Assembly (NCBI RefSeq): GCF_051020515.1
Contig: NZ_CP194857.1
Location: forward strand, 2,604,001 to 2,668,000
Reading direction: 5' to 3'
DNA length: 64,000 nt
Source: CALKWS01 sp051020515
GTDB lineage: Bacteria > Actinomycetota > Actinomycetes > Actinomycetales > Beutenbergiaceae
In this document: positions 43,693 to 52,098 of the stretch, piece by piece
How the letters are laid out: every line of letters begins with the position of its first letter
Numbering within the stretch: position 1 is the stretch's first letter
Program-made: the position numbers and the translations under genes
The notes under the pieces: model-generated
What the model was told of the DNA's origin: nothing
What the model saw: the letters and a program-made list of their open reading frames with translations, nothing else
Databases searched by the model: none

Positions 43693-44321
43693 TCAGAGCA
43701 GTCCCCTCTGGTAGGCGATCGCCACCGCGGCGGCCCGGTCGCTGGCACCGAGTTTGGTGTAGATGTGCTGCAGGTGTGTCTTCACGGTCGACTCCCCGAG
43801 GAACAACTCGGCCGCGATCTGGTGGTTCGTGCGGCCGGCCGCCACCCGTTGGAGCACCTCGCGCTCGCGGGCGCTCAGCGGACTCGGAGCCGGCTCCGGG
43901 GTGGCGGCCCGGCGCGCGTGCACCGACGGGGACAGGACCGGGCGCCCACCGGCGGTGGAGCGGACCGCCTCGTACAGCCGTGCTCGCTCGGTGTCCTTGA
44001 GCAGGTAGCTGCGCGCCCCGGCGGCCAGCGCGGCGTCGATGTCGGGCCGTGCGTCGTAGGTGGTCAGGACCAACACCTCGATCGTGGGATGGGCGTGGCT
44101 GATCGTGCTGATCAGTTCGATCCCGTCGATGCCGGGCATCCGCAGATCAGATCGGTGACCACCACGTCCACGGCGAGCCGGCCCAGCACCGCCAACGCTT
44201 CGGCGGCGGTGCCGGCCTCGGCGACGACAGCGAAATCCGGCTGGGTCTGCAGCTGCCCGCGCAGACCGTCCCGCACCACCGGGTGGTCATCGACGAGGAG
44301 CAGCCGGATCGGCTCGGTCAT
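43693..44321 (-). CDS. NarL/LuxR-family response regulator, 5-bp duplication
   Basis: About 208 residues after repair. Receiver: LLLVDDHPVV, phospho-Asp in DVVVTDL, Lys in YLLKDTER. DNA-binding: LSAREREVLQRVAAGRTN and KTHLQHIYTKLGAS. The frame breaks directly after the phospho-Asp: AGATC is repeated in tandem at 44144-44153 (plus strand). Removing one copy gives DLRMPGIDGIEL, the exact spacing the family requires. ATG 44321 overlaps the kinase stop (ATGA). It is the last gene of a three-gene operon. Confidence 0.88.
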
Positions 44322-45545
44322 GGCGCGCCCGTCCTGCCGGGCAGCGGGACGGTGGTGGTCACGGTGGTGCCGGTGTCCGGGTCTGTGCGCACCTGGACCG
44401 CACCGCCCACGCCCTGCGCGCGCTCGGTCATGATCTGTAAGCCGTACCCCCTTGGGTTGGGGTCGCCGAAGCCGTCGCCGTCATCGGCGATGTCCAGGGC
44501 GATGGAGTCCCCGAAGTAGGACAGGGTCAGGTGGACCCGTCCGGCACCGGCGTGCCGGTGGATGTTCGTCAACGCTTCCCGGGTGATCCGCACCAGGGCG
44601 TCCTCGACGTCCCGGGGGGTGTCCACGACCGTTCCGGTGACGTGCACGCGGGTGGTGAGGCCATGGGCCCGCTCGAATGCCTCGGTGAGTTCGGTCAGGG
44701 CGAGGTGCAGGTACTGGTGATGGAGCGCCGTCGGCCGCAGTGCCTGGATCGAGAGCCTTGCCTCACGCAGGTTCTCCCGGGCCAGGTCGGTGCTGAGACG
44801 GACCCGGCCGCGGATGGGGTCCTCGGGCGCGAGTTCGGCGTCCAGCGCCTCGAGCTGGCTGACGATCCCGGACAGCGCCGCAGCGAGAGTGTCGTGGATC
44901 TCGGCCGCGAGTCGGGTGCGTTCGGCCAGGACACCGGATTCGCGGGCTTCGGTCACCAGCCGGTCCTGCAGTGCGACGTTCTCGGCCGATGCCCGTTCCA
45001 GGTCCTCGTGGGCCCGGGCGAGTTCGGTCAGAGCGGCCGTGCGTGCGGCCGTCTCGGCCTCCGATTTCCGGATGCTCCATCCGATGACCCCGGCCAGCGC
45101 CAGGCCGCCCAGGTTGACCGCCAGGTTCGGCTCCTGCCAGCCCAGGGCGCCGTGTGAGTGCCACTGGCACCGACGCCGCCAGGATTAGGCCCGCGTAGGC
45201 CCAGACGCCGGGAAGTGCGACGAAGGCGATCGCGTAGCAGACCAGGTACATCGGGAGATAACTCGGTGAGATTTCCAGCAGTAGTGCGCACAGCGCGACC
45301 AGGCCGACGAAGTACACCGCCATCGGCACCAAGGCCCGCTCCAGCCAGTGCCGGTGTCCGATGGCCCAGAAGGTGTGCCAGGCGACCAGTGCCAGACCGA
45401 CGACGATGGTGCGCGGGGCCTGCGCCGCGCCGACCTGGCCGGTGAACCCGGCATAGGCGGAGGTGAGCAGGAGCATGGCATACGGCAGCAGCAGCCAGAT
45501 CCAGTCGGTCCGGTCGCGGTGTGGCGCAGCACCCTGCGGCGTCAT
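44318..45545 (-). CDS. sensor histidine kinase, one frame break
   Basis: About 408 residues after repair. Five hydrophobic segments (WIWLLLPYAMLLLTSAYAGF, IVVGLALVAWHTFWAIG, LVPMAVYFVGLVALCALLL, MYLVCYAIAFVALPG, YAGLILAASVPVAL) are followed by another, LALAGVIGW, and a coiled linker. The phospho-His box is RLAAEIHDTLAAALSGIVSQ; the ATPase domain has REALTNIHRHA and YGLQIMTERA. An extra base near 45160 splits ASVPVAL from GALGWQEPNLAVN. ATG 45545 overlaps the DUF418 stop; the end overlaps the regulator. One transcription unit is expected. Confidence 0.86.
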
Positions 45546-46762
45546 CCCCTGATCGTTGCACGTGCCGGCGCGCGGCGACCGCCGATGATCCTGGCAAGGA
45601 TGGCCTCGGCCGGGCCGGTCCGCTCGCCCCAGGCTGCGGCGGCCAGCACGGTCAACGCCCAGGTCGCCAGCGCGAGTGCGGCTGCTGCCGCGGGACCGAG
45701 CCAGCCACCCCACCCCAGTGCGGCAGCCGGGAGCAGCGCGGCGAAGACCACGGACTGGGACACGTAGCAGGACAGCGACGTGCGCCCCGTTGCCTGCAGT
45801 GCCCGCACGCTCCAGTGCCGGTCCCGGCCGGACGCCGTCAGCGAGGCGCCGACCAGGGCGATCAGGGCGGCGTAACCGAGCCCGCAGGCCACCCCGGTGA
45901 CCACGTGCAACCAGGAGACCGCGATCGTCAGGGGCAGGGCCGGGGTCCACATCCCGGCGCCGAGAAGGGCCGGACCCACCCCGCCGGCGAAGCCGGCGGT
46001 AATCCCGATCGCTGCCGTTCGGCGCAGCAGTATCCGGTGACGCTGCGGGTGCTCCAGGATGCGGTGCCGCCCGGCCCAGGCGCCGACCAGCATCGCGCTG
46101 AGGACGGCGGCCAAGCCGAATGGCCCCATCAGCCATTCGAGCAGCCGCAGCCCGGGGGCTTGGAGCGGGTCGGAGATGGTGTAGGACCAGAAGTAGGAAC
46201 GCTCGGCTCTCGGGGTCGGGTCGGCGAAGATCACCCCCTGGACCGCTCCGGCCACGGCGAGCCAGACGGACGCCACCACGAGGAGCGCTCGGTCATCGAG
46301 CCGCAGCAGTCTGACCAGAACCACCCCGAGCAGCCCGTACCACCCCAGGATGTCGCCGGAGAACGCGAGTACGGCATGCAGCGCGCCGAAGAGAATCAGG
46401 CCCACCGAGCGACGGCGCAGGGTTCGCCGGATCTGGCTCTCGGCGATGCCCCGTTCCTGCCGGCGCCGGATCATCTGAACGATCCCGTAGCCGAACAAGG
46501 CCGCGAACAGTGGATAGGCGCGAGCATCTACCGCGACGCCCAGGAACGCGCTGACGGCCTGGTCCACGACGTTCCCGGTCAGGGTGTGCTGGCGCAGCCC
46601 GTAGGGCCGGCCGTGCAGGTAGATCATCACGTTCGCGACGGCGATCAGCGCCAGCATCAGGCCGCGGGCCAGGTCCGGGGCGAGGAAGCGTTCGGTGGCC
46701 GGTGGGGTGGGGCACGCTGCCGTGGGGTTCGAAGGCGCGGGGGTTGATGCGGCGAGGTCCAT
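45542..46762 (-). CDS. DUF418-domain membrane protein
   Basis: A 406-residue polytopic protein with about ten helices. The N-terminal heparan-alpha-glucosaminide-acyltransferase-like part (ERFLAPDLARGLMLALIAVANV, RAYPLFAALFGYGIV) and the C-terminal DUF418 block (GRTSLSCYVSQSV) are typical. Related YeiB-type proteins are thought to be membrane acyl-transfer or transport proteins; activity is unproven. ATG 46762 lies 6 nt after TAGCGT with no ribosome site: a leaderless start. Coupled by ATGA to the kinase, it may supply or modify what the kinase senses. Confidence 0.85.
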   Translation of the reverse strand: MDLAASTPAPSNPTAACPTPPATERFLAPDLARGLMLALIAVANVMIYLHGRPYGLRQHTLTGNVVDQAVSAFLGVAVDARAYPLFAALFGYGIVQMIRRRQERGIAESQIRRTLRRRSVGLILFGALHAVLAFSGDILGWYGLLGVVLVRLLRLDDRALLVVASVWLAVAGAVQGVIFADPTPRAERSYFWSYTISDPLQAPGLRLLEWLMGPFGLAAVLSAMLVGAWAGRHRILEHPQRHRILLRRTAAIGITAGFAGGVGPALLGAGMWTPALPLTIAVSWLHVVTGVACGLGYAALIALVGASLTASGRDRHWSVRALQATGRTSLSCYVSQSVVFAALLPAAALGWGGWLGPAAAAALALATWALTVLAAAAWGERTGPAEAILARIIGGRRAPARATIRG

Positions 46763-46768
46763 GCCTCG

Positions 46769-46774
46769 ACGCTA
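46769..46774 (-). promoter_or_regulatory. -10 box of the DUF418/kinase/regulator operon
   Basis: TAGCGT on the minus strand, 6 nt before the ATG at 46762; leaderless arrangement. Confidence 0.45.
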
Positions 46775-46893
46775 GGCAGCGACACGATCGGCGCGTATCC
46801 TCCGATCGGGGGATATCGCCCCACCGTCGCACCGGGGTGAGAGCGGATCGAAGTGTCCACAGGCTGACCACGTGGCCCACTATATGAGACGGC

Positions 46894-46924
46894 TTGTCAG
46901 CGTTGGTGATTGCGGGGTTAGGAT
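46894..46924 (+). promoter_or_regulatory. promoter of the ilvBNC leader
   Basis: TTGTCA (46894-46899) and TAGGAT (46919-46924) are separated by 19 bp. The ATG of the leader peptide follows 7 nt later, so the attenuator RNA would begin at or beside the peptide start codon. Confidence 0.6.
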
Positions 46925-46931
46925 CGCCACC

Positions 46932-46988
46932 ATGGTGAACGGGATCGTCCGAGTAGTCCTTATCCCCCGCGCGTGCGCGGGGGACTGA
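46932..46988 (+). CDS. ilvBNC attenuation leader peptide
   Basis: An 18-codon ORF reading MVNGIVRVVLIPRACAGD. Seven residues are Val, Ile or Leu, five of them in the stretch IVRVVLI, which is the regulatory pattern of branched-chain attenuators. Ribosome stalling on these codons when the charged tRNAs are scarce would change the folding of the RNA behind it. The start is leaderless after TAGGAT. It is too short to be found by length-based gene calling. Confidence 0.85.
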   Translation: MVNGIVRVVLIPRACAGD

Positions 46989-47048
46989 ACACTCGTCCCC
47001 TCACCACGCGCCCCTCGATCGCCGCTTCGGCCGAGGGGTTTTTGTTTG
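46964..47048 (+). promoter_or_regulatory. transcription attenuator of ilvBNC
   Basis: Mutually exclusive foldings are visible. CCCCCGCGC (46964-46972) pairs with GCGCGGGGG (46975-46983) as a pause hairpin over the end of the leader ORF. GGGGAC (46980-46985) can instead pair with GTCCCC (46995-47000). The distal terminator arm GAGGGG (47033-47038) can pair with CCCCTC at 47011-47016 or with the second copy at 46997-47002. A stalled ribosome on the Val/Ile/Leu codons would free the middle segments. The exact switch is inferred; the elements are seen. Confidence 0.75.
47011..47048 (+). terminator. rho-independent terminator of the ilv attenuator
   Basis: Stem CCCCTCG/CGAGGGG (47011-47017, 47032-47038) enclosing a second GCCG/CGGC helix with a 3-nt CTT loop, followed directly by TTTTTGTTTG. 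This is the only hairpin with a real T-tract that I found in the window. It lies 29 bp upstream of ilvB. Confidence 0.88.
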
Positions 47049-47076
47049 TCTGATGTGATCTAGACCAGGAGGAGCG

Positions 47077-48918
47077 ATGGCCAAGGTTCCGCACCCGGCA
47101 CCGCCTCGCACGCACCCGCCCAAGCCGGCGCCGAGCACCACGAACGACGTCGTGTCCAGCCCGGCCGAGCCGATGACGGGCGCCCAGGCCGTCGTGCGTT
47201 CGCTGGAGGAGACCGGTACCGACGTCATCTTCGGCATTCCGGGCGGGGCGATCCTGCCGGTCTACGACCCGCTGTTCGACTCGCGCCGTCTGCGCCACAT
47301 CCTGGTTCGTCACGAGCAGGGCGCGGGTCACGCAGCCACCGGATACGCGGCCGCCTCGGGCCGGGTCGGGGTCTGCATGGCCACCTCCGGCCCCGGCGCC
47401 ACCAACCTGGTCACCCCCCTGGCCGATGCGCACATGGACTCGGTGCCGATGGTGGCGATCACCGGCCAGGTGGCGGCCCCGATGATCGGGACCGACGCCT
47501 TCCAGGAGGCCGACATCGTGGGCATCACGATGCCGATCACCAAGCACTCCTTCCTGGTCACCGACGCCGATGAGATCCCGGCCCGGATCGCCGAGGCCTT
47601 CCACCTGGCCCAGACCGGGCGGCCCGGCCCGGTGCTGGTGGACATCGCCAAGTCCGCGATGCAGGACCAGACGAACTTCGTCTGGCCCCCGGCCGAACTC
47701 GACGTGCCCGGGTACCGCCCCATCACCAAACCGCACGGCAAGCAGATCCGTGAGGCGGCCCGGCTGCTGGCCACCTCACGCAAGCCGGTGCTGTACGTGG
47801 GTGGGGGAGCGATCCGGTCCAACTCCGCCGCCGAGTTGCTGGAGTTGACCAACGCCTCCGGCGCCCCCGTGGTCACCACCCTGATGGCCCGCGGTGCGCT
47901 GCCCGATGCGCACCCGCAGAACCTGGGCATGCCTGGCATGCACGGCACCGTGGCGGCGGTGGCCGCACTGCAGAAGGCCGACCTGGTGGTGGCGCTGGGC
48001 GCCCGGTTCGACGACCGGGTGACCGGCAGACTGGACTCCTTCGCCCCCGGGGCCACCGTGGTGCACGCCGACATCGACCCGGCGGAGATCTCCAAGAACC
48101 GGTTAGCCGACGTGCCGATCGTCGGTGACCTGAAGGACGTTCTGCGCGAACTGACCGTGGCCGTGGACGCCGAACACGTCCAGCACGGCAAGCCGGACCT
48201 GGAGGGCTGGTGGCGCACCCTGGACCAGTTGCGTGAGACCTACCCCCTGGGCTGGACGCCCACCGAGGACGGCCTGCTGGCTCCGCAGCACGTGATCTCC
48301 CGGCTCGGGGAGATCTCGGGCCCCGAGGCGATCTACACCGCCGGGGTGGGCCAGCACCAGATGTGGGCCGCCCAGTTCATCCGGTACCAGAATCCGCGCA
48401 CCTGGTTGAACTCCGGCGGGCTGGGCACGATGGGTTATGCGGTACCGGCGGCGATGGGCGCCAAGGTCGCCTATCCCGATTCCCTGGTCTGGGCGATCGA
48501 CGGGGACGGGTGCTTCCAGATGACCAACCAGGAACTGGCCACCTGCGCCATCGAAGGCATCCCGATCAAGGTCGCGGTGATCAACAACTCCTCACTGGGC
48601 ATGGTGCGGCAGTGGCAGACGCTGTTTTACGACCAGCGGTACTCCCACACCGACCTGAACACCGGTTTCGAGACCCGACGGATCCCGGACTTCGTCAAAC
48701 TCGCCGAGGCCTACGGCTGCGTGGGGTTGCGATGTGAGAACGCCAAGGACGTCGACGCCACGATCAAGAGGGCCAACGAGATCGACGACCGGCCCGTGGT
48801 GGTGGACTTCACCGTCAGCGCAGATGCGATGGTGTGGCCGATGGTGGCTGCCGGGGTCTCCAACGACGACATCCAGTACGCCCGCGGCATCAGCCCGGAC
48901 TTCGAACGCGACGAGTGA
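47077..48918 (+). CDS. ilvB: acetolactate synthase, catalytic subunit
   Basis: Thiamine-diphosphate enzyme condensing pyruvate with pyruvate or 2-oxobutyrate, first common step of valine and isoleucine synthesis. 613 residues, intact. The first 35 residues are a Pro-rich extension. The pyruvate-domain motif RHEQGAGHAATGYA carries the essential Glu; the TPP motif is GDGCFQMTNQELATC, with NNSSLGMVRQWQ after it. ATG 47077 has GGAGGAGCG directly upstream. It is the first structural gene behind the attenuator and 9 nt before ilvN. Confidence 0.97.
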   Translation: MAKVPHPAPPRTHPPKPAPSTTNDVVSSPAEPMTGAQAVVRSLEETGTDVIFGIPGGAILPVYDPLFDSRRLRHILVRHEQGAGHAATGYAAASGRVGVCMATSGPGATNLVTPLADAHMDSVPMVAITGQVAAPMIGTDAFQEADIVGITMPITKHSFLVTDADEIPARIAEAFHLAQTGRPGPVLVDIAKSAMQDQTNFVWPPAELDVPGYRPITKPHGKQIREAARLLATSRKPVLYVGGGAIRSNSAAELLELTNASGAPVVTTLMARGALPDAHPQNLGMPGMHGTVAAVAALQKADLVVALGARFDDRVTGRLDSFAPGATVVHADIDPAEISKNRLADVPIVGDLKDVLRELTVAVDAEHVQHGKPDLEGWWRTLDQLRETYPLGWTPTEDGLLAPQHVISRLGEISGPEAIYTAGVGQHQMWAAQFIRYQNPRTWLNSGGLGTMGYAVPAAMGAKVAYPDSLVWAIDGDGCFQMTNQELATCAIEGIPIKVAVINNSSLGMVRQWQTLFYDQRYSHTDLNTGFETRRIPDFVKLAEAYGCVGLRCENAKDVDATIKRANEIDDRPVVVDFTVSADAMVWPMVAAGVSNDDIQYARGISPDFERDE

Positions 48919-48926
48919 GGAACGAC

Positions 48927-49451
48927 ATGTCCCGACACACACTCTCGGTGCTGGTGGAGAACAAGCCCGGCGTCCTGACCCGCGTCTCGGCCTTGTTCGC
49001 CCGCCGGGCCTTCAACATTCACTCCCTGGCCGTGGGCCCGACCGAGCACGCCGAGATCTCCCGGATCACCGTGGTGGTGGATGTGGAGTCCAACGCCCTG
49101 GAGCAGGTCACCAAACAGTTGAACAAACTGGTGAACGTGATCAAGATCGTCGAGTTGCCCCCGGAGTCCTCGGTGCAGCGCGAACTGCTCCTGGTCAAGG
49201 TGCGCGCCGACGACCACTCCCGCACCGCGGTGCTGCAGGTCGTGGAACTCTTCCGCGCCCATGTGGTGGATGTCTCCACGGAGGCTGTCACGGTCGAGGC
49301 CACCGGCGGGGAGGGCAAGATCAAGGCGCTCCTGACCGCGCTGGGCCCCTACGGGATCCGTGAGATCGTGCAATCCGGTTCGGTGGCCGTGGCGCGCGGT
49401 TCGCGCTCCATGACCGACCGGGCCCTGGAGCGGATCTCCCGCACCGCCTGA
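48927..49451 (+). CDS. ilvN: acetolactate synthase, regulatory subunit
   Basis: 174 residues. The N-terminal ACT domain (LSVLVENKPGVLTRVSALFARRAF) binds valine for feedback inhibition; the C-terminal domain has RELLLVKVRAD and FRAHVVDVSTEAVTVE. ATG 48927 follows GAGGAACGAC, 8 nt after the ilvB stop. In-frame codons further upstream lie within ilvB and are rejected. Confidence 0.96.
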   Translation: MSRHTLSVLVENKPGVLTRVSALFARRAFNIHSLAVGPTEHAEISRITVVVDVESNALEQVTKQLNKLVNVIKIVELPPESSVQRELLLVKVRADDHSRTAVLQVVELFRAHVVDVSTEAVTVEATGGEGKIKALLTALGPYGIREIVQSGSVAVARGSRSMTDRALERISRTA

Positions 49452-49509
49452 ACCGAGCAACCCACTGACCTCTCACCAACCCACATCCCAACACTGAAGG
49501 AGTGCCACT

Positions 49510-50538
49510 GTGGCTGAACTTTTCTACGACGACGACGCCGACCTGTCCCTGATCGCAGCGAAGAAGGTCGCCGTCATCGGGTACGGCAGCCAGGGACACG
49601 CGCACGCGCTGAACCTGCGTGACTCCGGTGTGGACGTGCGCGTCGGACTGCGGGAGGGCTCGGCCTCGGCGACGAAAGCGAGCGAGGAGGGCCTGAAGGT
49701 GCTGGACGTGGCGGCGGCGACCGCCGAGGCCGACGTCGTCGTCATCCTCACCCCGGACCAGGTCCAGGCCGGCGTCTACGCTGCCGAGATCGCCCCGAAC
49801 CTGCGCGATGGGGCCGCCCTGGTGTTCGGGCACGGCTTCAACATCCGGTACGGGTTCATCGAGCCCGCCGAGAACATCGACGTCTTCATGGTCGCCCCCA
49901 AGGGCCCCGGCCACCTGGTGCGCCGGGAGTACGTCGACGGGCGCGGGGTCCCGGTGCTCGTCGCGGTGGAGCAGGACCCTTCCGGCAACGCCTGGCAGTT
50001 GGCGCTGTCCTACGCCAAGGCGGTCGGCGGATTGCGCGCGGCGGGGATCAGGACCACCTTCACCGAGGAGACCGAGACCGACCTGTTCGGTGAGCAGGCG
50101 GTGCTGTGCGGCGGTACCTCCCAGTTGGTCCAGTACGGGTTCGAGGTGCTCACCGAGGCCGGCTACCAGCCCGAGGTCGCCTACTTCGAGGTTCTGCACG
50201 AGTTGAAGCTGATCGTGGACCTGATGTACGAGGGTGGGATCGCCAAGCAGCGCTGGTCCATCTCCGACACCGCCGAGTACGGCGACTACGTCTCCGGGCC
50301 GCGGGTCATCTCCCCGCAGGTGAAGGAGAACATGAAGGCGGTGCTGGAGGACGTGAAGAACGGGTCCTTCGCGCAGCGCTTCATGGATGACCAGAAGGCT
50401 GGTGGCACCGAGTTCAAGGAGTTGCGGGCCAAGGGTGAGCAGCACCCGATCGAGGGCACCGGTCGGGAACTGCGCAAGCTCTTCGCTTGGGTCAAGCCCA
50501 GCGACGCCGACTACACCGAGGGCAGCGCCGCGCGCTGA
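49510..50538 (+). CDS. ilvC: ketol-acid reductoisomerase, class I
   Basis: Isomerises and reduces acetolactate or acetohydroxybutyrate with NADPH and Mg2+. 342 residues, intact, short class I form. The dinucleotide motif is GYGSQGHAHALNLRDSG; catalytic-domain signatures are PKGPGHLVRREY, DLFGEQAVLCGG and YGDYVSGPRV. GTG 49510 has AAGGAG 8 nt upstream. It completes ilvBNC; no serA follows. Confidence 0.97.
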   Translation: MAELFYDDDADLSLIAAKKVAVIGYGSQGHAHALNLRDSGVDVRVGLREGSASATKASEEGLKVLDVAAATAEADVVVILTPDQVQAGVYAAEIAPNLRDGAALVFGHGFNIRYGFIEPAENIDVFMVAPKGPGHLVRREYVDGRGVPVLVAVEQDPSGNAWQLALSYAKAVGGLRAAGIRTTFTEETETDLFGEQAVLCGGTSQLVQYGFEVLTEAGYQPEVAYFEVLHELKLIVDLMYEGGIAKQRWSISDTAEYGDYVSGPRVISPQVKENMKAVLEDVKNGSFAQRFMDDQKAGGTEFKELRAKGEQHPIEGTGRELRKLFAWVKPSDADYTEGSAAR

Positions 50539-50691
50539 CGCACGTTGCCCGCGAGGGCGACCCGCGATAGCGCCGTCGAATGCGGCCTCAGCCGGACCGG
50601 GACCACCTCAGGGCCGACTGGGGCCGCGTTCCTTGCTTCCGCGACCTCGGATCGGATCGGGAATACGCTCGCCCGTGACTGCTGCGGCGAC

Positions 50692-50697
50692 TACCGT
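50692..50697 (+). promoter_or_regulatory. possible -10 box of the GNAT gene
   Basis: TACCGT is 8 nt before ATG 50706 with no ribosome site. Spacing is at the long end of the leaderless pattern, so this is weaker than the others. Confidence 0.3.
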
Positions 50698-50705
50698 CGC
50701 GATCG

Positions 50706-51292
50706 ATGAGAGCAGGGATCCGTGCCTACCGCGATGACGACGAGGCCTCCTGGCTGCGCTGCCGGGCCCTGAGTTTCCTCGGCTCGGCCTACTTCGATGA
50801 CGTCAAGGCGGAGCGCACCACCTTCGAGAACGAGTCGATTCAACTTGTCGCCACCGGGCCCCGGCCTGCGCACGTGCGTACCCCGGGCAGCGAGCAGGTG
50901 GTGGGCATCCTCGACCTGGAGCTGTGGGACGACGAGGGAGTGCCGGCGGCCACCATCGACACCATCGGCGTGCATCCGGACCATCAGCGCCACGGCATCG
51001 CCGATGCCCTCCTGGGCGAGGCCCTGGCCCGGCTGGCGGCCGCCGGTACCACCGTGCTGGATGCCTGGACCCGGGAGGATGGGGCCGCGAACGCCTGGTA
51101 CGTGCGCCACGGATTCCGGGTGGCCCAGGAGTATCTGCATGTGCACGCCGGTGCGGGGGAGCGCATGACTTCACCTCCCCCGCGGGCCTGAGCCGCCCGG
51201 TCGAGGCGTTCTGCCACGCCCGGCTCGCCGATGAGCAGGCGATGCGCGCCCGGTACGCGCGTGTGCACCGCTGCCGCCGGTACACGCGCCCG
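50706..51292 (+). CDS. GNAT N-acetyltransferase, one frame break
   Basis: About 195 residues after repair. The acetyl-CoA loop is seen in TIGVHPDHQRHGIADALLGEA, preceded by VVGILDLELWDD and followed by WYVRHGFRVAQEYLH. The first frame stops at 51191, but one missing G near 51167 would continue it as EAHDFTSPAGLSRPVEAF to RVHRCRRYTRPV, which I recognise as this family's usual end. That frame then runs without a stop into the methyltransferase, so the boundary at 51292 is arbitrary. Substrate unknown. Confidence 0.68.
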
Positions 51293-52048
51293 GTGCGTAT
51301 TCCCACCTGGACCCAGGACCCGGCGCTGGTGGCGACGTATGACGCCGAGTGTGCCGGGCGCCGGGACCACGACTTCTACCTCGCCCTGGCCCGGCGATTA
51401 CCGGCCGAACGCGTCACCGACCTCGGGTGCGGCACCGGCGTGCTCGCCGTCGATCTGGCTGCCGCCGGGCACCAGGTCACCGGCGTGGACCCGGCCGGGG
51501 CGATCCTGGAGATTGCCCGCACCAGGCCCGGGGGTGAGCAGGTGCGGTGGATCCACGGCACGTCCGCCGACATGCCCGACGACGATGCCGACCTGGTGGT
51601 GATGGAGGGCCACGTGGCGCAGTACTTCCTCGGCGAGACTGAGTGGGCCCGGGTGCTCAGCGATCTCCATCGCACCCTGCGCCCGGGCGGTCACGTCGCT
51701 TTCGAGTCGCGCAACCCTGCTGCCCGCTGTTGGGAGACGTGGACCAGGAAGAACACCGAGGACACCTATCCCCACCCCGATGGCGGTCTGTTCCGGTCCT
51801 GGAGCCGCTCGATCGCGGTGGCCGAGTCCGCCGGCTACGGCGCCGTCGAGACCCACGAGGGCCATACGGTGCTGCCTGACGGCAGGCACCTGGTCAACCA
51901 GGAAACCCTCCGGTTCCGTACCCTGGCCGACCTCACCGACTCCCTGACCGCCGCGGGCTTCACCGTCACCGCCACCTGGGGCGACTTCTCCGGTGCCGAC
52001 CTGACCGAGCACAGCCCGGAGTTCATCCTGCTCGCCCGCCGCGACTGA
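51293..52048 (+). CDS. class I SAM-dependent methyltransferase
   Basis: 251 residues. Motif I is VTDLGCGTGVLAVDLAAAGH with the acidic end of strand two in VTGVDPAG; then DLVVMEGHVAQYF and LRPGGHVAFESRNP. It resembles Methyltransf_11/25-type small-molecule methylases. I place the start at GTG 51293 (MRIPTWTQDPALVATYDAE), because relatives begin near this point; the frame is, however, open upstream into the GNAT gene, so a fusion is possible. Substrate unknown. Confidence 0.82.
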   Translation: MRIPTWTQDPALVATYDAECAGRRDHDFYLALARRLPAERVTDLGCGTGVLAVDLAAAGHQVTGVDPAGAILEIARTRPGGEQVRWIHGTSADMPDDDADLVVMEGHVAQYFLGETEWARVLSDLHRTLRPGGHVAFESRNPAARCWETWTRKNTEDTYPHPDGGLFRSWSRSIAVAESAGYGAVETHEGHTVLPDGRHLVNQETLRFRTLADLTDSLTAAGFTVTATWGDFSGADLTEHSPEFILLARRD

Positions 52049-52098
52049 GACACCGGCGTGTGCTCAGGGAGCGTGCGGGATTTCGCCGGGCGGGCCGG

